Source: CAYRPN01 sp964426135
GTDB lineage: Bacteria > Planctomycetota > Phycisphaerae > Phycisphaerales > Phycisphaeraceae
Direction: 5' to 3'
DNA length: 43,946 bases
Assembly (NCBI GenBank): GCA_964426135.1
Contig: CAYRPN010000039.1
Location: 1 to 43,946, forward strand
The position numbers and the translations under genes are program-made. How positions within the stretch are numbered: position 1 is the first letter of the stretch; each line of letters begins with the position of its first letter. Shown piece by piece: positions 23,296 through 31,330 of the stretch. The notes beneath the pieces were generated by a model. The model searched no databases and was not told where the DNA came from. It saw nothing but the letters and a program-made list of their open reading frames with translations.

Positions 23296-25362
23296 ATGTT
23301 TCGAATCTGCTTCGCATTCGCGCTGATCACGTGCGCCGCCGCGCTCCGCGCCGACGGCCCCGCCGACAACAATCCCGACACCGTTCGTCGGCTGCCCAAG
23401 CTGGGCATCGAGGTGCCGGCGGAGAAGCGCGCCGAGTTGGAGGCCGAGCTCAAGGCGCTCCGCGCCGAGATCGATCGCGCCTTGAACTTCGCCCGCACCG
23501 CAAGGAACGGAGCCTATCTCGCCTCGCTGCTGCCCGACGTGGAAATCTATTACAAGGCGGTGCATGACGCCCTTAAGTACCAGGAGTTCTTCGCGGCCAA
23601 CGAGTTGGGCGTCGCGACGGAACTCTTGAAGGAAGGCCGGCAGCGCGCGATGGAACTCGCCGAGGGCAAACCATCCTGGCCCACACAGCGCGGCTTGGTC
23701 GTCAAGGGCTACGTCTCGCGCATCGACGGTTCCGTGCAACCCTACGGCCTGGTGATTCCCGATAGCTGGACGACGGCGGGGCCGCACAAGTATCGCCTCG
23801 ACTTCTGGTTTCACGGCCGCGGCGAGACGATGAGCGAACTCAGCTTCATCCAGGGCCGGCGCAAGAGCATCGGCCAGTTCGCGCCGCCCGACACCATCGT
23901 GCTGCATCCCTACGGGCGGTGGAACAACGCCAACAAGTTCGCCGGCGAGACCGACGGATTCGAGGCGCTCGACAACGTGCAGAAGCACTACCGCATCGAC
24001 GAAGACCGCATCAGCGTGCGCGGTTTCTCCATGGGCGGCGCGGCGGCGTGGCACTTTGCCGTGCATCACGCCGACCGCTGGTTTGCCGCCAACCCGGGAG
24101 CCGGCTTCAGCGAGACTCCCGATTTTCTCGACAAGTTCCAGAAGGAAACGCTCAACCCGACGTGGTGGGAGAAGAAGCTTTGGCACCTCTACGACTGCAC
24201 CGATTACGCGGCGAATCTCTACAACCTGCCGACGGTCGCGTACAGCGGGGAGAAGGACAACCAGAAACAGGCGGCGGACATCATGGCGGCGGCGCTGGCG
24301 AAGGAAGGCATGACGCTGACACACATCATCGGCGCGAATGAAGGTCACAAATACACGAAGGAAGCCGCGGCGGAGGTGGAGCGGCGAGTGAACAGCTTGG
24401 CATCCAAGGGTCGAAATCTGCTGGCGTTCAGGCCACAAATGGTGACCTACACGCTCAAATACAACCGGATGAATTGGATAACCATCGACGAGATGGAGCA
24501 TCACTGGGAACGCGCTCGTGTCACAACCAATTGGGCGGGCAGTGAAGATGATGGGACTATGGAACACTTGGAATTGAAGGTCGAGAACGTCACCGCACTG
24601 ACGATCGATGTTCCTGCCGGCGATTGGCCGTTGTATCGGTTGAGCAACAAGGTCTTGCTTTCGATCAACAAGCACGAGATCAAAGGGCTGACAATCGGGA
24701 CGGATCATTCGTTTCGCGCGTCCGTTTACAAGGACGGTACGACATGGAAACTCGGCCCGCGCCCGTCGGAAGAAGGCGTCACCCGCAAGCGTCACAACCT
24801 ACAAGGCCCAGTCGACGACGCGTTCATGGATTCGTTCATCTTCGTGCGGCCCACCGGCAAGGCTCGCCACGAACTGGTCGAGAAATGGACGCACAGCGAG
24901 ATGGACCGCGCGATCGAGCACTGGCGTCGCCACTTCCGCGGCGAGGCACGGGTGAAGGACGACACCGCCATTACCGACGCCGACATCGCCGGGGCGAATC
25001 TCGTGCTCTGGGGCGATCCGGCGAGCAATGCCATTCTTAAGCGCATCGAGGCGAAACTGCCCATCCGCTGGCCGGGCGATGAAGGCGCGAAGATCGATCT
25101 TGGTGAGCCGAAGTTCTCCGTCGAGAATCACGCCCTGATTCTCATCGCGCCGAATCCGCTGAACACCAATCGCTACGTCGTGCTCAACAGCGGCTTCACT
25201 TTCCGCGACTACGCACACCTCAACAACGCGAGGCAGGTGCCGATGCTGCCCGACTGGGCGGTGGTGGACCTGCGCACTCCGCCGGGCTACGTCTGGCCGG
25301 GCAAGGTGGTGAACGCGGGGTTCTTTGATGAGAAGTGGCGGCTGCAGGTGTTGAAGAAGTAG
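23296..25362 (+). CDS. Large exported alpha/beta hydrolase (prolyl-oligopeptidase/esterase-like)
   Basis: A 688-residue exported protein with signal peptide 1-19. Residues 40-130 are helical and charged. The catalytic domain runs from about 135 to 375, with FHGRGETMSE (170-181), nucleophile Ser245 in VRGFSMGGAAAW, Asp321 in SGEKDNQ and His351 in NEGHKYTKE. This resembles the S9/PHB-depolymerase-like group. The remaining 310 residues are beta-rich and unassigned; they include LVLWGDPASNAILKRI and end with PPGYVWPGKVVNAGFFDEKW, a combination seen in large planctomycete hydrolases. Bases about 24430-24760 are visibly less GC-rich than the rest of the gene. AAGGAGG precedes ATG 23296. Confidence 0.85.
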   Translation: MFRICFAFALITCAAALRADGPADNNPDTVRRLPKLGIEVPAEKRAELEAELKALRAEIDRALNFARTARNGAYLASLLPDVEIYYKAVHDALKYQEFFAANELGVATELLKEGRQRAMELAEGKPSWPTQRGLVVKGYVSRIDGSVQPYGLVIPDSWTTAGPHKYRLDFWFHGRGETMSELSFIQGRRKSIGQFAPPDTIVLHPYGRWNNANKFAGETDGFEALDNVQKHYRIDEDRISVRGFSMGGAAAWHFAVHHADRWFAANPGAGFSETPDFLDKFQKETLNPTWWEKKLWHLYDCTDYAANLYNLPTVAYSGEKDNQKQAADIMAAALAKEGMTLTHIIGANEGHKYTKEAAAEVERRVNSLASKGRNLLAFRPQMVTYTLKYNRMNWITIDEMEHHWERARVTTNWAGSEDDGTMEHLELKVENVTALTIDVPAGDWPLYRLSNKVLLSINKHEIKGLTIGTDHSFRASVYKDGTTWKLGPRPSEEGVTRKRHNLQGPVDDAFMDSFIFVRPTGKARHELVEKWTHSEMDRAIEHWRRHFRGEARVKDDTAITDADIAGANLVLWGDPASNAILKRIEAKLPIRWPGDEGAKIDLGEPKFSVENHALILIAPNPLNTNRYVVLNSGFTFRDYAHLNNARQVPMLPDWAVVDLRTPPGYVWPGKVVNAGFFDEKWRLQVLKK

Positions 25363-25385
25363 TTTAATGCGCCGCCTCGGCGGTT

Positions 25386-25464
25386 AGCGGTCGGGCCGAG
25401 TCCGCGAGGCCCACCCGTGTCTTGGCCGAAAACAGGTGGGCCTCGCGGACTCGGCCCGACCGCT
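25386..25464. repeat. Perfect 30-bp stem hairpin
   Basis: Arms 25386-25415 and 25435-25464 are exact reverse complements (AGCGGTCGGGCCGAGTCCGC and ten more bases), with a 19-base loop. It sits 19 bases before the ATG of the dehydrogenase and 24 bases after the hydrolase stop. Arms start with TTAGC, like other palindromes here. A terminator or REP-type element is possible; no T-tract follows. Confidence 0.85.
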
Positions 25465-25483
25465 CAACACAATCCCCCATTCC

Positions 25484-26437
25484 ATGAAACCACTCGTCAT
25501 CGTCACTGAAACGCTCGACAAAGCCGCCGCCGACTGGTTGGCTCAGCGGGTTGAGCTCGTCTGGTGCAGCCACGAGAAGACGGGCGAGCTCGACGCCCTG
25601 TTGCCGCGCGCCGATGGCCTGGTGGTGCGCACCTACACGCAGGTCAATGCCGCGCTGCTCGCCAGGGCGCCGAAGCTGCGCGTTGTTGGCCGGGCGGGCG
25701 TGGGGCTGGATAATTTCGACCTGCCCGCGTGCAAGGCGCGCGGCGTCACCGTCGTCTACACCCCCGACGCCAACACGCAGGCCGTCGTGGAATACGTCGC
25801 TGCCCTGATGCTCGACGCGCTGCGGCCCCGCGCGGCGATGCAGGACAAGTGCAGCGACACGCAGTTCCACAAAATGCGCAAGGAACTCGTCGGCACGCAA
25901 CTCGACCAGCTCACCCTGGGCATCCTGGGCTTCGGCCGCATCGGCAAACGCATTGGACAGGTCGCCCGCGCCATCGGCATGAAGGTGCTGGTCAACGATC
26001 TGCTGCCCGAGGGCGAACTGCGCAAGACGGTGGATTACGTCTTCGAGTACGTCGACAAGCCCACGCTTTTCTCCCGCGCGGACGTGCTGACGATTCACGT
26101 GGATGGGCGGCCGGGCAATCGCAACCTGATCGATGATCTGGCGCTGAACCAATTCAAGCCGTCGTGCCTGCTGATCAACACCTCGCGCGGGTTCGTGATC
26201 GACACGGTCGCGCTGGCGGGCTGGCTGCGGAAGGTGGAGGCAACGGGCGGCCGGGCGACGCTCGATGTGCATGAGCCCGAGCCGCCGCCGGTGAACTATC
26301 CGCTGTACGGTTTGAAGAACTCGCGCTTGCTGCCGCACCTGGCGTCGCGCACCGATCCAGCGCTGGCGAACATGAGTTGGGTGGTGCAGGACGTGGCCGC
26401 GGTGCTGGAGGGGCGGCCGGCGAAATATCCGGCGTGA
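25484..26437 (+). CDS. D-2-hydroxyacid dehydrogenase (phosphoglycerate dehydrogenase-like)
   Basis: A 317-residue NAD-dependent dehydrogenase. It has an N-terminal substrate domain split around the nucleotide-binding domain, with Rossmann motif LGILGFGRIGKRIG and the catalytic triad of the family: Arg in INTSRGFVIDT, Glu in DVHEPEPPP and His in LLPHLASRT. The substrate-loop segment VVGRAGVGLDNFDL is also typical. It lacks the C-terminal ACT domain of long SerA enzymes. Oxidation of 3-phosphoglycerate for serine synthesis is possible, but glyoxylate, hydroxypyruvate or other 2-hydroxyacids fit as well. ATG 25484 has no Shine-Dalgarno; a 30-bp hairpin ends 19 bases upstream. Confidence 0.9.
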   Translation: MKPLVIVTETLDKAAADWLAQRVELVWCSHEKTGELDALLPRADGLVVRTYTQVNAALLARAPKLRVVGRAGVGLDNFDLPACKARGVTVVYTPDANTQAVVEYVAALMLDALRPRAAMQDKCSDTQFHKMRKELVGTQLDQLTLGILGFGRIGKRIGQVARAIGMKVLVNDLLPEGELRKTVDYVFEYVDKPTLFSRADVLTIHVDGRPGNRNLIDDLALNQFKPSCLLINTSRGFVIDTVALAGWLRKVEATGGRATLDVHEPEPPPVNYPLYGLKNSRLLPHLASRTDPALANMSWVVQDVAAVLEGRPAKYPA

Positions 26438-26460
26438 GTGAAAGAACCCCGTCCGCCAGT

Positions 26461-27519
26461 TCACTTTGCATTCTTGATGAGTTCCACCATGGCCTCGCCC
26501 ATGGTCTTGCCGATGCGGTTGAACCAGATGGCGCTGCCGAGGTAGTGGTAAGGAAAATCGCCGCCAGTGACCTTCCACTGTTCCGACTTCTCGCGCCACT
26601 TGGGGAACAGTTCCTCCGCCTCCTTATCCACGAGAACATCCGTGCGCACAGCCTTCACGTTGCCTTTAAACGCCGGCACATTCTCCATCGCCAGTTGCGC
26701 CTGCTGAATTGCGAGCATCGGGCCCGTCGCCGGCTTGGAGCCGTTCTGTCCCATCACGCCGATGACCACGGGCAAATTTGCAACCTTGAAGTCCTTGCGC
26801 ACGTCGTCGATGAAGTGCTTCATGTTCGACTCGTATTCCTTCTCCGCGCCGTTGTACTGATCGTTCCAGCCCTGAAACCAGGCCAGGCCCGCGATTTCAA
26901 ACGTTCGCCCCTTCAGCGCCGGGTACAGTTTCTCCGCGCCGCCGATCGCGTCCTTCACCTCGGCGAGCATGTTGCGATACGACAGGCCGTACGCCTTGGT
27001 GATGTCCTCCATCGTGGGCAGCGGGTCGTTCCTCTTGTTCTTTTCGTTGCTCGCCTTGACGCGGCTCTGCGCCTGATCGAGTTCCTTCTTAAGCACATCC
27101 TCCGCAGGCAACCCAGCCGAGGGAGGCCGGAAGTTCTTGTAGAGCGAGTGCCCACCCCAGGCGGCCTTGACCAGCAGCACCGGTTCCTCCAGGTGATTGC
27201 CCATCATCGTGCCGAACTCCAGTTCCACGCCGGTGCGGCCCGGAGAACCGAATCCGGTGGTTAGCCCGCCGCTTCTGTCGAGGAACTTGATGAACACATC
27301 GTCGCGCACGATCCACTTGTCGTCCTTGCGCAGATGGGCAAACAGCGCTTTCGTCTTTGCATCGGTGGCCTGGTGATCCAGAAGCGCGTTGGGGGCCTTG
27401 CCCTCCATGTTCGACTGGCCGGCAAGAACGAACACCTTCACCGGCTTATCCGCGGCAAATCCATCGGTGGCCGCGGCACAGGCGAGAACAACGGCGATGG
27501 CCATCACGGCGCGAGTCAT
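26461..27519 (-). CDS. Secreted sialate O-acetylesterase-like (SGNH) protein
   Basis: A 352-residue exported protein, signal peptide about 1-22. The block FVLAGQSNMEG is the nucleophile motif of the sialate O-acetylesterase/SGNH group. ELEFGTMMG, VLLVKAAWGGHSLYKNFRP and LAWFQGWNDQYNG are the conserved glycine and asparagine blocks, and the segment GGDFPYHYLGSAIWFNRIG probably supplies the C-terminal histidine. Members remove acetyl groups from sugars such as acetylated xylan or sialic acids. It fits the polysaccharide-processing theme of the window. ATG 27519 gives the signal peptide and has AAAGG upstream; the longer frame adds 16 residues without sense. Convergent with the dehydrogenase at 25484. 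Confidence 0.87.
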   Translation of the reverse strand: MTRAVMAIAVVLACAAATDGFAADKPVKVFVLAGQSNMEGKAPNALLDHQATDAKTKALFAHLRKDDKWIVRDDVFIKFLDRSGGLTTGFGSPGRTGVELEFGTMMGNHLEEPVLLVKAAWGGHSLYKNFRPPSAGLPAEDVLKKELDQAQSRVKASNEKNKRNDPLPTMEDITKAYGLSYRNMLAEVKDAIGGAEKLYPALKGRTFEIAGLAWFQGWNDQYNGAEKEYESNMKHFIDDVRKDFKVANLPVVIGVMGQNGSKPATGPMLAIQQAQLAMENVPAFKGNVKAVRTDVLVDKEAEELFPKWREKSEQWKVTGGDFPYHYLGSAIWFNRIGKTMGEAMVELIKNAK

Positions 27520-27650
27520 CAGAAGCCTTTCGTGGGAGTGTGAACGGACAGCTACATCTTGCCCCAACCGGCATCGGTAGTTACGAACCGACTCGAAATC
27601 CTTCCGCCATCAGCGCGACGCGGTGTCGGCATACTTGCTCGATTCGAGCC

Positions 27651-28349
27651 TCACTTCAAGTCGAACAGCAGCACCTCGGCTGCGTCACCCGCCCGGACGG
27701 TGATCGCCAGCTCGTCAGTCACCGCCGCCCCATCGCCGGCCTTGAGCGACTGGCCGTTCAAGTCGATGCTGCCGCGCAGCACCTGCAGCCACGCGGCCCG
27801 ACCGGCGGCCAGGCGATGCGTCGCCTGCTGCCCGGCGTCCAGCTTCGCCGCGAAGAGGGATGCATCCTGGTTGATGCGGATCGAACCCTCCCGCCCATCG
27901 CCCGACGCCAGGAGCGTCAACCGCCCGGCGTCGCCGATCGACGGGAACGGTCGCTGTTCGTAGCGCGGAGAAGTGCCGCGCCGATCAGGCCTGATCCAGA
28001 TCTGCATCAGGTGGACCGACTCGGTGCGCGACGGGTTGAACTCGCTGTGCTCGATGCCTGTGCCGGCGGCCATGTACTGCACCTCGCCGGGACGAATGAC
28101 TTCACCATTGCCCAGGCTGTCGCGGTGTTCCAGTTCGCCCGACAGGACGTAGGTGATGATCTCCATGTCGTGGTGCGGATGCTCGCCGAAGCCCTGCCCC
28201 GGCGCGACTTTGTCCTCATTGATGACGCGCAGAGACCGGAAACCCATGTAGCGCGGATCCTGGTAGCCGGCGAAGGAGAAGGTGTGGCACGTGTCGAGCC
28301 AGCCGTGGTTGAAGCGGCCGCGTTCGCTGCTTTTTCGGATGTTGATCAT
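27651..28349 (-). CDS. Pirin-family protein (quercetinase YhhW-like)
   Basis: A 232-residue bicupin. Metal ligands of the pirin N-terminal cupin are all present: His57 and His59 in FGEHPHHDMEI, His101 and Glu103 in GIEHSEF. These are the same numbers as in E. coli YhhW, which has quercetin 2,3-dioxygenase activity. The typical opening (SERGRFNHGWLDTCHTFSFA) and DPRYMGFRSLRVINED are also present. The physiological role of such proteins is often stress- or redox-linked. ATG 28349 is selected: the upstream frame contains the promoter. The promoter TTGACA-N16-TACTAT is overlapped by a perfect inverted repeat, so repression by a dimeric regulator is likely. Confidence 0.93.
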   Translation of the reverse strand: MINIRKSSERGRFNHGWLDTCHTFSFAGYQDPRYMGFRSLRVINEDKVAPGQGFGEHPHHDMEIITYVLSGELEHRDSLGNGEVIRPGEVQYMAAGTGIEHSEFNPSRTESVHLMQIWIRPDRRGTSPRYEQRPFPSIGDAGRLTLLASGDGREGSIRINQDASLFAAKLDAGQQATHRLAAGRAAWLQVLRGSIDLNGQSLKAGDGAAVTDELAITVRAGDAAEVLLFDLK

Positions 28350-28386
28350 GGTTGGCCTGCCTTTCTGTGGTTGCGGAGGACGCCTA

Positions 28387-28414
28387 ATAGTACGCATCAC
28401 GATAGTTGTGTCAA
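28387..28414 (-). promoter_or_regulatory. Promoter of the pirin gene
   Basis: On the minus strand TTGACA (28414-28409) is a perfect -35. A 16-base spacer and TACTAT (28392-28387) follow, about 38 bases before ATG 28349. Confidence 0.7.
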
Positions 28415-28420
28415 CAACTA
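28403..28420. promoter_or_regulatory. Operator-like inverted repeat TAGTTGT-N4-ACAACTA
   Basis: Perfect 7-base arms separated by GTCA overlap the -35 box of the pirin promoter. The size and symmetry suit a winged-helix dimer, for example MarR or HxlR type. No such regulator gene is adjacent, so the regulator is unknown. Confidence 0.6.
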
Positions 28421-28477
28421 CATAAGGAACAAGCATCCCGCACGTGCGGCTCAGGGCGACGCCGCGGCCCTGCGCGG

Positions 28478-29140
28478 TCATCGCTCCTCGCGCGCCCGCT
28501 GCAGGGACATATGCCGATCCGTGTCCACCACCACTTCCACTCCGGTCATCCCCGCTGCCATCGCCAAGTCGCGCAGTTCACCCGGCGTCAGCGCCGCACA
28601 CAGGCTGTCGCGGAACATCCTCCGCTGGTGATCGTCACAACCTGCCGCGTGCGTGGCGACGAGGCGATCCAGCGTTTCCGCATCCGCCGGCCGATACAGA
28701 TCGCGAATCAGCAGCACGCCGCCGGGCTTCAGCACGCGCCACGCTTCGCGCAGCATCTCCGCCGGCTGCGGAATGTGATGCAGGATTGTGTTGCTGAAAA
28801 CCGTGTCGAAACTGCGATCCTCAAACGGCAGCGCCTTCACATCCGCCAGGCGAAACTCCACGCGATCAGACCATGCGGTCCGCGCGAGCTTCGCACGCGC
28901 GAGCCGCAACATGTGATGCGAAAGATCGACGGCGAGAATCCGCGCGCCTTCGATCTCACTCGCAACCATCAACGGAATGTGTCCCGGCCCCGTGCCCAGG
29001 TCCAACATCCTGCCCTGCGCGGCGAGCTGCCTGAGGCGATCGACAAACGCGCGGTTCGGCTGCGAGTGATCCATCGCGTCGTAGCCGGACGCTTCCTGCA
29101 ACGTATCCATCACTTCCACTTCGAGAATGCGAGGGAGCAT
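28478..29140 (-). CDS. Class I SAM-dependent methyltransferase
   Basis: A 220-residue soluble enzyme of the Methyltransf_11/25 type. Motif I MLDLGTGPGHIPL binds S-adenosylmethionine; ILAVDLSHHMLRLA supplies the acidic ribose contact; FRLADVKALPFEDRSFDTVFS and LHHIPQPAEMLREAWRVLKPGG complete the fold. These are the signatures of UbiE/small-molecule methyltransferases. The substrate is unknown. The gene points the same way as the pirin gene but the latter has its own promoter, so they are probably separate. ATG 29140 has TACACT 6 bases upstream and no Shine-Dalgarno. Confidence 0.88.
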   Translation of the reverse strand: MLPRILEVEVMDTLQEASGYDAMDHSQPNRAFVDRLRQLAAQGRMLDLGTGPGHIPLMVASEIEGARILAVDLSHHMLRLARAKLARTAWSDRVEFRLADVKALPFEDRSFDTVFSNTILHHIPQPAEMLREAWRVLKPGGVLLIRDLYRPADAETLDRLVATHAAGCDDHQRRMFRDSLCAALTPGELRDLAMAAGMTGVEVVVDTDRHMSLQRAREER

Positions 29141-29204
29141 CGCGGCAGTGTAACTTCGTTGAGTGTTGGAGAGGGCATGGGGGCCCGCGGCGCAGCGACG
29201 AATT

Positions 29205-29453
29205 TCACTTTCTCTTCAGTTGTTTGTCGGAGAAGTTGAGCATGGCGGCGTCGGCTTTGGCGGCAGCGTCGCCCTTGAATCCGTACCCCGCACCTTCCAG
29301 CGTCATCAGTTCACCAGAGTGAGGTTCGTTGACGGAGAAAAAGGAAGCCGCCTGATCAGCCTCGACCACAGGATCTGCAAAATACGTCTCGCCAAGTGGC
29401 CGCCGGGCGTCAATGTCAAGATGGAGGGCATTGAGCGTGCGGAAGATCCGTTC
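29205..29453 (-). pseudogene. Unrecognised 3' gene fragment
   Basis: An open frame without a good start runs on the minus strand from after a stop near 29454 to TGA at 29205. It contains LNALHLDIDARRPLGETYFA, VNEPHSGELMTLEGAGYGFK and ends NFSDKQLKRK. Its composition looks coding, and it lies just past the truncated integrase, so it may be the tail of a gene cut by rearrangement. I do not recognise the family. The first in-frame ATG (29306) would give only 33 residues. Confidence 0.35.
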
Positions 29454-29500
29454 TCAATCGCCCAACGACAGAGAGATCGTGCTCGGCTATTTTGGAATAC

Positions 29501-30091
29501 TCATCTCGCGCACGATAGTCTGAACGATCGGCGGGTGGATGGGCTCTCTCTCGCGTTGGTGCGGCCATATCGCAGCCCTTCAACCATGGTCAACGCCACG
29601 TGCACAGACGCCGGCACCAGTTCTTCGCTGGCCAGCCACTTGAACATCCGGCGGATCCGGTTGACCCTCGCGTTGATCTGCTTGCGGCAGATATCCTCAT
29701 TCTCAATCATGTACCGCTGGACCGCCTTGAGGGCTTTGGGACCAAACTCGCCTGCCTTCGTGTGGGAGAAGAGTGTTCGCAGGGGACGCACGGCACTCTT
29801 GATGTTTTCGACTTCCTTGGTCACCACGCCGTCCCGCACGTAATACTGCTCAGCGTGCTGGAGGTACTTCAGGATGGCTTCGTTGATCGAGAGATCGGGG
29901 AAGCCACCGGGAGCTGCCGTCGGCTCTCTGGCGGGGTTCAGGAACTGCTCGGCGATGGCCGCGGCATATCGCTCTTTGCTTTCCGGTGACCCGTAGAGAC
30001 CAAGGTAGACGTGCTTCCCGTTGAGAATGACCCTGGCTTGGCCAGTGGTCTTGTGAAGGGTGTAGCGGGGGACGCGTTTCTTCTGGGGCAT
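29501..30091 (-). pseudogene. Truncated tyrosine recombinase/integrase (N-terminal part)
   Basis: A 196-residue remnant. An AP2-like arm-binding start (RYTLHKTTGQARVILNGKH, VYLGLYGS) is followed by a SAM-like core-binding domain (VKPLRTLF-type, here VRPLRTLFSHTKAGEFGPKA; RMFKWLASEELVPASVHVAL; EGLRYGRTNARE). The catalytic R-H-R-Y domain that should follow is absent: the frame ends in an unrelated tail (STRRSFRLSCAR). This layout is that of planctomycete integrases. ATG 30091 fits the family start. It lies 128 bases from the 3' end of tRNA-Gly on the same strand, the usual place for an integrase of an element integrated in a tRNA gene. Confidence 0.8.
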
Positions 30092-30219
30092 GACGTGGCT
30101 CCTCAAACCCCAGTCGCGAAAAGTGGGAGTACTACCACTTTTCCGGGGCTTCAAGGCCACGCCGCCCAACACAGGCGGGTACGCGGAAGTCGCGTTTGGC
30201 CGGACACTTACATTCCAAA

Positions 30220-30290
30220 GCGGGTGACGAGAATCGAACTCGCAACATTCAGCTTGGGAAGCTGACGCTCTACCGTTGAGCTACACCCGC
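30220..30290 (-). tRNA. tRNA-Gly(CCC)
   Basis: A 71-base cloverleaf on the minus strand: acceptor GCGGGTG pairs with CACCCGC, anticodon arm TCAGC-TTCCCAA-GCTGA gives anticodon CCC, and the T arm GCGAG-TTCGATT-CTCGT is standard. CCA is not encoded. The 3' end faces a truncated integrase. Confidence 0.95.
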
Positions 30291-30412
30291 AAAACCCTTG
30301 TTCTGCGATACATTTCCCACGACCTCTGCACTGCATTTCCTTGAATTCCTTGGACTCTTGCCTGCACTAGTCATCGTATCAGGTGTCCTTCTATTGGCAA
30401 CCAAGTCCCGCT

Positions 30413-30609
30413 AGCCCGGATTATTCATGAGCTTGCACAGGAGCCGCGCACGAAGTAAGCGGTTCTTCAGATTCCACGCGCGTCATTTTCATACGGACGC
30501 CCCGAGCATCCTGTCCGGCCGCGAAAGAAGGTCGAAGTCGTCAAAAACGCTGCGAACTCCGCTTACTTCGTGCGCGGCTCCTTCTGAAGCCTCGAATAAT
30601 CCGGGCTAG
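30413..30609. mobile_element. MITE-like element with long terminal inverted repeats
   Basis: 197 bases with ends CTAGCCCGGATTATTC and its reverse complement GAATAATCCGGGCTAG. A second inner inverted pair AGGAGCCGCGCACGAAGTAA / TTACTTCGTGCGCGGCTCCT lies about 28 bases in. There is no coding capacity for a transposase. The terminal sequence resembles ends I associate with IS1380-type elements, but this was not verified. The inner GGAGCCG motif recalls the ends of the 100-bp elements at 14343 and 40773. Confidence 0.8.
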
Positions 30610-30662
30610 AGACGCAGGGCTTTCCAATTCTCCATTTCCGGATAGGTACTGGATCAACGGCT

Positions 30663-30775
30663 TGAACACAAAGGACACAAAGCCGCGAAGGACACTAAGA
30701 ATTTCTCAGAGAATCAAGCCCTTTCACCTTCCTCTTCGTGACCTTCGTGCCTTTGTGTTCTTTGTGATTCCTTGG
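30663..30775. repeat. Imperfect inverted repeat rich in CACAAAG / CTTTGTG
   Basis: AACACAAAGGACACAAAGCC and GCGAAGG near the left are mirrored by CCTTCGTGCCTTTGTGTTC and TTTGTG near the right. Such repeats are common between genes in this phylum. The rest of the roughly 1-kb gap 30291-31330 holds only the MITE-like element and a transposase relic. Confidence 0.65.
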
Positions 30776-31053
30776 AACAACCATTTGTCTGCGAGAATTG
30801 AAAAGCCCTGGCCAAAGACGAACTCCGCTGTCATTGGGCGTTTCAGAATGGGTTCTTCCACACTTCTGGAGAATGAGGCGCGGTGAACACGCGACCGCTC
30901 AACGTCACGCGCCGAGCCTGATTGCAAAACGAAGACACCACGATGTGTTGTTCTATGTAATCATGTCTTGTCTCACCGTGGCGTTCTGACCGGACGGCTG
31001 CGCGTCAGCGATGAATGCTTCTTGTAAGTTCCTTCCGCCCACGCTTCTTCTCG

Positions 31054-31200
31054 TCATGCGGCGTGAAGGAATCGCGCTCGCAGCAACTTGAATCCGGCGC
31101 GGCCGTACTTCTATCGCCTCACGAGTTCCGGGTGATTCACCTGCCCCTCGACCGGTCCGTTGCTCCACGGCTGCATCAGCGCTGCGCGGACACGTCGGGA
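31054..31200 (-). pseudogene. ISL3-family transposase relic (C-terminal end)
   Basis: Minus-strand translation reads ALMQPWSNGPVEGQVNHPEL then VRR, an in-frame TAG, and KYGRAGFKLLRARFLHAA before a stop. This follows the ISL3 (IS204/IS1001/IS1096/IS1165) signature P-WSNG-VEGQVNRLK-KR-MYGRA-F-LLR-R-L. The internal stop and the missing upstream two-thirds show it is dead. Confidence 0.7.
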
Positions 31201-31324
31201 CGGTCCTGCTCCAACAAGAGGCTGAGAAGCTCGACATTCGATTATCGCTTTCTCTTTTTGCAAATGAGTGCGCATTGAATACGGTCAGCAGAGCATGGCC
31301 GCGACACGAATCCTGCTTCCGGCT

Positions 31325-31330
31325 TAAACT
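31325..31330 (+). promoter_or_regulatory. -10 box of the LapA-like gene
   Basis: TAAACT, with GCGACA 18 bases further upstream, sits directly before ATG 31331 and 6 bases before the second ATG at 31337. If used, translation would start leaderless at 31337. Confidence 0.35.
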
